A stretch of 64,000 bases of DNA, taken from positions 434,001 through 498,000 of the forward strand of contig CM082585.2 of NCBI GenBank assembly GCA_040954595.2, written 5' to 3'. The position numbers were made by a program, and so were the translations under genes. This DNA is from Balanoglossus misakiensis. Taxonomy: Eukaryota; Hemichordata. This document shows positions 57,435-64,000 of the stretch, in pieces. Positions within the stretch are counted from its first letter, which is position 1. The number at the start of each line of letters is the position of its first letter. The notes below the pieces were generated by a model, which was given only the letters and a program-made list of their open reading frames with translations, made no database searches and had not been told where the DNA came from.

Positions 57435-58795
57435 GGTAGAAGTTCTGCACTGAAAAAAGTGTGAACTTGGCATGGGCAGGTAAAAGAATTGTTGGTAAAT
57501 CATTTAGCAAATTCCTGAATGATTGCATAACTGGCTACGTTTTGAAGAGACCAGCTGTTCTATTTAGTATATGTACAGTACATATGCCATTGGCAGCTTA
57601 TGGGTTAGTCAGTGCTTGCCCATTGATCTCTCGCTATGTGTGTGTGTCTGTCTGTATATGGCCATGTACTCTGGTGTAGACTTTTTCTTGTGTAATCACT
57701 CAATGGGACCACCATGTCCTTGACGCGATTTTTGCCATTTTTGGTCAAAAATCAGTTTCTCTGAGACTTCCTGTCAGATTGCTTTTAAATTTTGGTATTC
57801 TTGTTCCAAGTGGTAACCCTCGTAATGTTGCATCATTTTGGTGAAATTTGTACATTTGTGGTCTTGAAGCAATTTTTGCAATTTATATTCTTTGAAACCA
57901 CTTGTTCCTTGTGGTGATTGAAGTAAGATATTGTACAATTTGTTGATATTGAATTTTTGTGGTTTGAGGCAGTTTTTGTCATTGTTGAACACATATTATT
58001 TTCGCTGAAAATACTTGTCAGATTCCTTTGAAATTTTATTACAGTAGGTCATATCTGCTTGCCAATGTCACTTGTGATTTTTTTTTCGTGTACACACCTG
58101 ATTTTGCGTAATCCCCAGATGGGTCCACAGTGTGTTATAACGTGACCAATATTTACTGGTAAATCCTGTATGTTCTACTTCTGGCAACTTTGAAATATGT
58201 TGATGTTTGGGTTAAATGAGATTCTTCACAAACATACAATACAGAGTGTGTGGTACAGTCCATGGTCACATTCAGAACTATCTAGTCTATATCTGTATGC
58301 TTTGCTTCCAAAACTAACACCTAGAGCCATGCATACCATTGGCCAAATAAACTGGAACCCCTAGCTGGGAATAGTGATGTAAGTAGTGTCCCTTTGAAGT
58401 CAATCACATAAACTGAACAGTGTTGATTAAGTGTAAGATAAAAAAAATAGATTATAGTGAAGGCAGGGCTTATAACATTGAAAATGCTACCAGCCTTAAT
58501 TACACATATCCTTTGTATAATCATTGGAAAAACAATGTACCATAGACTTGCATAGCACTGTGATGGTGAATCACAAATAGCCACTTTCATTACATTACAT
58601 CAATCAGTCGATTAGCTATAATAAGATAAATATTCCCACTGTAATTAACATCACTGTTGTTATTAGTATCTATTGCCAATCAGTATTAATTATGCCATTA
58701 TGTTATTTTAAGTCAATTGTCAAGGTTCATGTACATATCTTACAACTTAACTATCTTGTCAAAAACTTCCACTTGAATATGTACCAAATTCTAGG
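57435..58795. other. Non-coding stretch with loose repeat units, right arm
   Basis: Mirror of 15861-17221. It contains the diffuse gcgatttttgccatttttgg units near 57700-58050. No gene is recognised. Confidence 0.45.
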
Positions 58796-59986
58796 CTCAC
58801 CAGTAGGGTTAGAGATAAAGTGTTTTATATTAACATGCATTAATATGAAACTAGAATTTGATGGTTAATTTAGGACTCCCTTGATCTATGGTGACCTCAT
58901 TAAATGTGTGCATATCTAATTCTAGGCTATCCATTGGAGGTAGAAACCTGGACATGGCCAACTTTGGGGTCAAAATCTTTTGACACACTTTTGGGTAATC
59001 TTGGGTAAACTTTGCCCTACATTCCTATATTTTGGGATCCGGAGCAGATATATCCTTGACACTTGGACTGATGGAACTATGTAATGGACTATTATGTCTT
59101 ACCTCATTAATTTTGTGCATACCTAATGCCAGGCTAACCAATATGGCTGAAAGTCTGGCTTTTGTTTGACATAATGAATTTGAGATCAGCATTTTTCTAC
59201 AGCAGCCATGTTTCACTTACGAAAGGATGGAAAATATAAAGGCTTGCATGGTAGACTGAACTGTTTACTTCCCTTCCCTGAGACTGTGTGCCAATGACGG
59301 GATAGCCTACTCAGCGTTGGGTAGATCCTAAGAAGGCCTCAGCCAGGTTTCAAATAAAAAGAAAGCGGAAATAGCTTGAATGGTGGGTTACATCGTTAAC
59401 TTCCCTGCAGAGCTGATTTCTCAGACTGTGAGCCAATGACGGGTAAAGCCTCTAGGTAGGGGCCACCTAAGACAGGCCAGTCATGCTTTAATTACAAAGA
59501 AGGGCAAGTTCAGTCTTACCACAACTTTGTCTGCTGTATATGCTTCATAAAGATTGCATAGTATTTTGAGAACACATTGTGTGACCAGGTAAAAAGTACT
59601 GGCAAACACAGCCATAGTGGTATGAAAAAACATCTAATGTGGCTTAATAAAAGACATATAAAACACAGCAAAAGCACTGTGACTAAAAGAGACATAATAC
59701 TCAATTACATAGTTCCATCACTCCAAATGTCAAGGATGTATCAGCTTTGGATGCCAAGATATGGGAATGTATGTCAAAGTTTACCCAGATCACCCAAAAT
59801 TTTGTCGACAACTTTTGACGCCAAAGTTGTCCATGTCTAGGGATCTACCTCAACTGGATAGCCCAGAATTAGATATGCACATATTTAATAATGTTACCAT
59901 AGATCAAGGCAGTCCTAAATTAACCATCAAATTCTAGTTTCATGTTAATTCATGTTAATATGAAACACTGTATCTCTAACCCTTCT
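58796..59986. mobile_element. Foldback element with ~300-bp arms, right arm
   Basis: Mirror of 14670-15860 with the same inverted arms and internal cccgtcattggc-type duplication (here gccaatgacggg near 59291 and 59431). Confidence 0.7.
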
Positions 59987-61611
59987 GGTAAGCCATTCGG
60001 TCTTTCATACTACCCAATATGGGAGTGTAGGTAAAAAGTCACCGCAAGGTCATTTGTAATTTTGCTTACAGAAATCTGGTCCCTGACATTTGGTAAAGGG
60101 GTCGAGAATTGTTGTCCCAGAGTAGAACATATTCTTGAAAAAAACTTTGAGGGGTAGAAGGAAGTTTTTCATTTTAAACTTAAGTGCTTCAAATAGTAGA
60201 GAGGTTCTCATGTTATTTCAATAAAACCTTAAATGTCATCATTATATCTTTAGACTCAAACTCAAAGTTGCCAATCTTTCATTATTTTCATGGTTTAACT
60301 TTTGATCTTAGATTGATCCATCTAAATAGGCTTACTGATATATAAACATGAACATGTTATTGACAAATGAATGTGGCTGTATGTAAGTAAGTTAGATATT
60401 AATCAACCCCCATATGAAGGGTACACAACTATTGTGGTATGCATCGGCAAAAGATGACAAACCCATGCACATACAAGCAATATGGCTCAGTGGGAAATAT
60501 TTTACCGAGGAAAGAGATTTGTAAAATTTGGCAGCTTGTGAGGCTGTAGTTTTAAAATCTTTGATATGTGTTTTTACTCTTTGGGTCCCATTTCGTATAC
60601 CATTGGGGGACCCAAGTGAAATTGGTCAAAACTCTGAAACACAAGAAGGTGCTGGTCAGATTGCTTTAGAAATTGGTGTGTACATTGTATTTTATTGAGA
60701 CCTTATACAGATTATTTTCATTTTTTAATGTATACTTTTGGAGCGATTTTTGCCTTTTGGTCAAATACTCTGAAACCTTTACCCATATTTTTTTGAAATT
60801 TGGTTTCCAGGTTCCTAGGTGTGTTTTCAAGACTTTTAAGCAAACCCTATGATGAAAGTGTTGATTTTTTTTTTTTGGCAAATTTTGCCATTTTTGGCTC
60901 CGAAGTGTAAAGAGGAGACTATCGAATTGGGTAAAACCGTATGAGCTACTACTTCCTTCCGTCAACAACCTGTCAAGAATGCATACCATTTTCTGGTAGG
61001 GGTGTGTAGCTTTATGTTTTTGGCGGTGGTGTGTAGCTTTGAGGTGTTGAGGAAGAATTGGAAAAGTGACAGAAATCGGAACGGATTAGCCAGTAGTGTT
61101 TTCGCTACCCCCACGCCAAATCACAAATGCAAGAAAAAAGTTGCGAGCCGATTTTCATACATATTAGCCAAACTTGCAAAGCACTGCTATCTTACATCGT
61201 CGTTTGTTTTGCCATGATCAACATGCCATGATCAGTGCACTACAACGCATGAAAGTGGACGGTTGTTCTGTTCATTGATCATCACCCCCCCCCCCCCCTG
61301 TATCATGAACATCGCAAGGCAATGCATTGAATTCAGCTCTTCCAGCTAGTGGTCGCACTCGCTTGATTTCCTGCGTGTGTCTCTGGGGACGCAAAGAATG
61401 CATATGCGTCTTTTCCTTATTTGCATATTTCGAATGGAAACGCGTCAGGTGTAAAGGTTGTTTTGGAAGTTTCTTTATAGAACCACTAGTGTTAGTCTGT
61501 GGGCCCAACCAGCAAAAAAAGTTCTAGAAATGTCATTATGTTGTAAAGGAGTTTTGTACTACATGAAATTAGCTGGAAATGACGGGTGGTAAACTATTGA
61601 TGTGAAATCAG
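59987..61611. other. Non-coding stretch, right arm
   Basis: Mirror of 13046-14669. No gene was found. Length changes in homopolymers (for example a C run near 61285 that is much longer than the G run near 13370) separate the arms. Confidence 0.5.
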
Positions 61612-62072
61612 GTCACTTCTATTGAAAATGATGGACCAGAGAGCAAATGACTATTTTAATTCATTTCATATACTATGTTCACAACTGCTACGCTCCCAGC
61701 AACTGGGGAAACTAAATGATTGAACTTTCTGTTTGATCAATGCATGTATTTTTTTGCTAAAACCTGCACTACTATGGTCAGAACATGACATTATATACTT
61801 GAAAATGGAGAATTTTTTATCAAAACAGTTCAGCTGATCTTGAATGCTGTCTGATATTTTTTTCAAAATGTATTTCTTTCACTTTTAGACTACTACTTCT
61901 ACTTAACTTGCACTGTTTTTTTTCAAAACACATTTCTCATAGCTTGCACTGGTGCAATTTGATATAACAATACACAATGAATTTCATCAGTATAACATAA
62001 GGTACAAACGAAGCCATTTGTGTGTGCGGGCCATTTTTAAGACTAAATTTAAAACAGTTATTAGAGCCCTTT
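61612..62072 (-). repeat. Old direct duplication R2, copy 1, right arm
   Basis: Mirror of 12585-13045. Confidence 0.65.
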
Positions 62073-63360
62073 GCTAGTGGTTTTCCCCCTACCAAGCACC
62101 CACCTTATCAGGCTGCATTCAATATTACATGAGCAAAAAGTTCAGCATTTCACCTTGGTGTTTGCAAATTGTTCCTTTCAACTATATACCAAACCACTGT
62201 TCTCCAAACATGCTGCTCATCATCCACTACACCCTGAGAGAACACAAACTGTCCTTGACGCTATTTTCTGTGATTGCTTCAATATTGTTTGCAGTTTCAA
62301 GGGGAATTCTTACTGTGATATATGAAAAGTCAGCTGAAATTGTTGCATTTTGGGGACATGCTTTCGAATTTTGATAAAAAAATCTTTTTCTCAGAACATG
62401 CATGACTGATAAATTTAAAATTTTAGTTGTAAGTAATAGATACATGTATGTTCTTCATATAAATTATAATGGAATCAAATCATAGCTCAATTTAATTTTT
62501 TTATTATGTTAGATGTATTATCTTATACCACAAATATTTTATAAAAAAAGTGAAATAACCCTTACATTGTTCTTTGCAATTTAGGAGGAACCCCCCCCCC
62601 CCCACTGAAAATTGTATACACATTGACCTCTCTATGACTGTATACATGCCAATGTGTATGTTTTAAAAATTTATGGTCCTGATAAGAGTGAAATGATTTT
62701 TACGTAATACTTGCTAAATGGATTATCTCCTATGAGATGTGCAATCTTATTACCTAATTGTTTCTGACATTTTGCCTCTTATGCCTAATATATGTCATTT
62801 TCAAGATCCCCAAAACAAGCTGATATAACTTAACAATGGATAAAAATATTCCAAACAGTGTAGCCATTTGTTCAAAACATAAAATGTGAGTGATATATAC
62901 TACAAAGAATGTACAAGTTTGCATATTTTTTATCATGTTTTCCTCAATAATTGTACTGTTTCTGTAGATATCAGAGGTTTAATGTCATTCAAATAAATGT
63001 AGTGCATATCACATTTTAATTTAAGCCATCATGTGCTAATGTGGCAGCCATGGCCCACTGTCGTCATGAATTGAAATTCACACGTGCTTTACCAGCCTCA
63101 CGAACTGTGTTGAACTGGCACACTGCAAATTTTGAAAATATGTTATTGATCACAATCACACGCACACTGACAGCATCCTTATTGAAGAATTTAACAGGAT
63201 TTATATTTGAACGCAAAGTATAAAATTCCTTTGTGCCGTAGAAATGAAAATCTGCATTTTGTGGTCCTTCTGCTGGTGAGAAGCAACGGATAAATTCAGC
63301 ATGCTCATCGCCCAGGAAATTTAGGTGTACAGAAAAAAAAAACTAGAATGACAACAGCTA
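62073..63360. other. Non-coding stretch, right arm
   Basis: Mirror of 11236-12584, lacking the 63 bases present in the left arm near 11415-11480 (junction ttattgaagaat near 63180-63190). No gene is recognised. Confidence 0.6.
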
Positions 63361-63726
63361 TGCATGCAGCTATGCAGGCTAACAATAGAAACACAGAGAA
63401 CAGTTCTCCATATTCGTTTTTAATACGATAAGATTCACTGAAATTGGCGGGTCCGTGGGCAGGCAAAGTCATTTCCAACTCGGCTTGCAAATCAGACCCA
63501 TGTCTCTTGTTCCCTGATACTGTCTGCTTCTAATAATAGCAATAAGAACTTGACTGTTGTCCGAACTTTTGGTTCAATTTCGCAACATTTTATGATTTCA
63601 AGCAGTGCATATTTAACTCTGTTTCAACTTTGGTTGGATGGATAATGATGAAGCCATTTCACTGACAAAATAACGCTACGAATGGACGTCAATATTTGTT
63701 TACAGGCAAATACATTATTGTTAATG
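63361..63726 (-). repeat. Dispersed repeat R1, copy 1, right arm
   Basis: Mirror of 10870-11235. Confidence 0.75.
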
Positions 63727-63739
63727 TTTATTTCAGATA

Positions 63740-64000
63740 AAAAATAATCCATAGGAGGTAAACAAGAAAAAAAATACTTCTAGTTAAAATAGTCTTTGAC
63801 ACCAAACATTCCATAATAAAATTTTTGAAAAAATAGACTTGGGCAGTACAGAAGACACGATCAAAGTACTAGAAAGCTGAAACCTGCTCATTAAACTATA
63901 TGACTTTTTTTCCTTAAGTATCTCATCAAGAGTTAAAACATTTAGATTATCAAGCAATAAAGTATTACTTTGAACATGACTATGTTCGAAACCTGTTAAT
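63740..64000 (-). pseudogene. LINE reverse transcriptase fragment, right-arm copy (cut by window edge)
   Basis: The reverse complement of 10596-10860, reading the LTGFEHSHVQSNTLLLDNLN part of the LINE frame on the reverse strand. It continues past the window. Confidence 0.7.

Larger units (their letters stand above)
37965..64000 (-). repeat. Right arm of giant inverted repeat
   Basis: This is the reverse complement of 10596-36081 and is still matching at base 64000. Relative to the left arm it carries extra blocks of about 130 bp (38.9-39.2 kb), 498 bp (43863-44360), 20 bp (near 49430), 194 bp (51764-51957) and 161 bp (inside 55034-55429). It lacks the left arm's 375-bp LINE insertion and a 63-bp stretch near 11415-11480. 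The net difference between the arms is 550 bp. Confidence 0.97.

Overview
This window reads as metazoan nuclear DNA, most likely from a repeat-rich marine invertebrate. The reasons are AT-rich non-coding sequence, decayed LINE retrotransposons of the endonuclease/reverse-transcriptase type, a DUF3504-type (Crypton-like) tyrosine recombinase, many short terminal-inverted-repeat elements with clear target duplications, and a satellite array. I cannot name the species. I found no intact host gene, rRNA or convincing tRNA. Every recognisable coding stretch is a piece of a mobile element, and most carry frameshifts or stops.

Layout. Positions 1-5533 are a satellite of about 186/207-bp monomers with a 2,260-bp higher-order period. 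Positions 5534-10595 hold a cluster of short inverted-repeat elements and a broken LINE reverse transcriptase. From 10596 to the right edge the window is one giant inverted repeat: left arm 10596-36081, spacer 36082-37964, right arm 37965-64000. The right arm is still matching the left where the window stops, so the true arms are longer than about 25.5 kb. Arm identity is about 99% or more where I compared by eye; I spotted about four differences in a 936-bp open frame.

Each arm carries the same series, listed from the outside inwards: an end of a LINE RT; old duplicated non-coding blocks; a 1.2-kb foldback; a possible SINE; a short element with 9-bp target duplications; a CpG-bearing segment; a 2.3-2.5-kb inverted-repeat element enclosing a LINE C-terminus; a Crypton-like recombinase remnant; a foldback hairpin; a TTAA element; a 3-kb EN-RT LINE; 130-bp repeat modules; a TTA-duplicating element; a PIF1-like helicase followed by two overlapping small ORFs; and a foldback module around a 92-94-codon ORF. 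The spacer is an array of a ~188-bp tandem repeat interrupted by a 681-bp terminal-inverted-repeat element.

The arms differ by single bases and by a short list of datable indels. The clearest is a 361-bp LINE 3' end with 14-bp target duplications, present only in the left arm, with an intact empty site in the right arm. The structure is either a genuine giant palindrome whose arms have begun to diverge, or two haplotypes joined head-to-head by the assembler. Sequence alone cannot decide between these.
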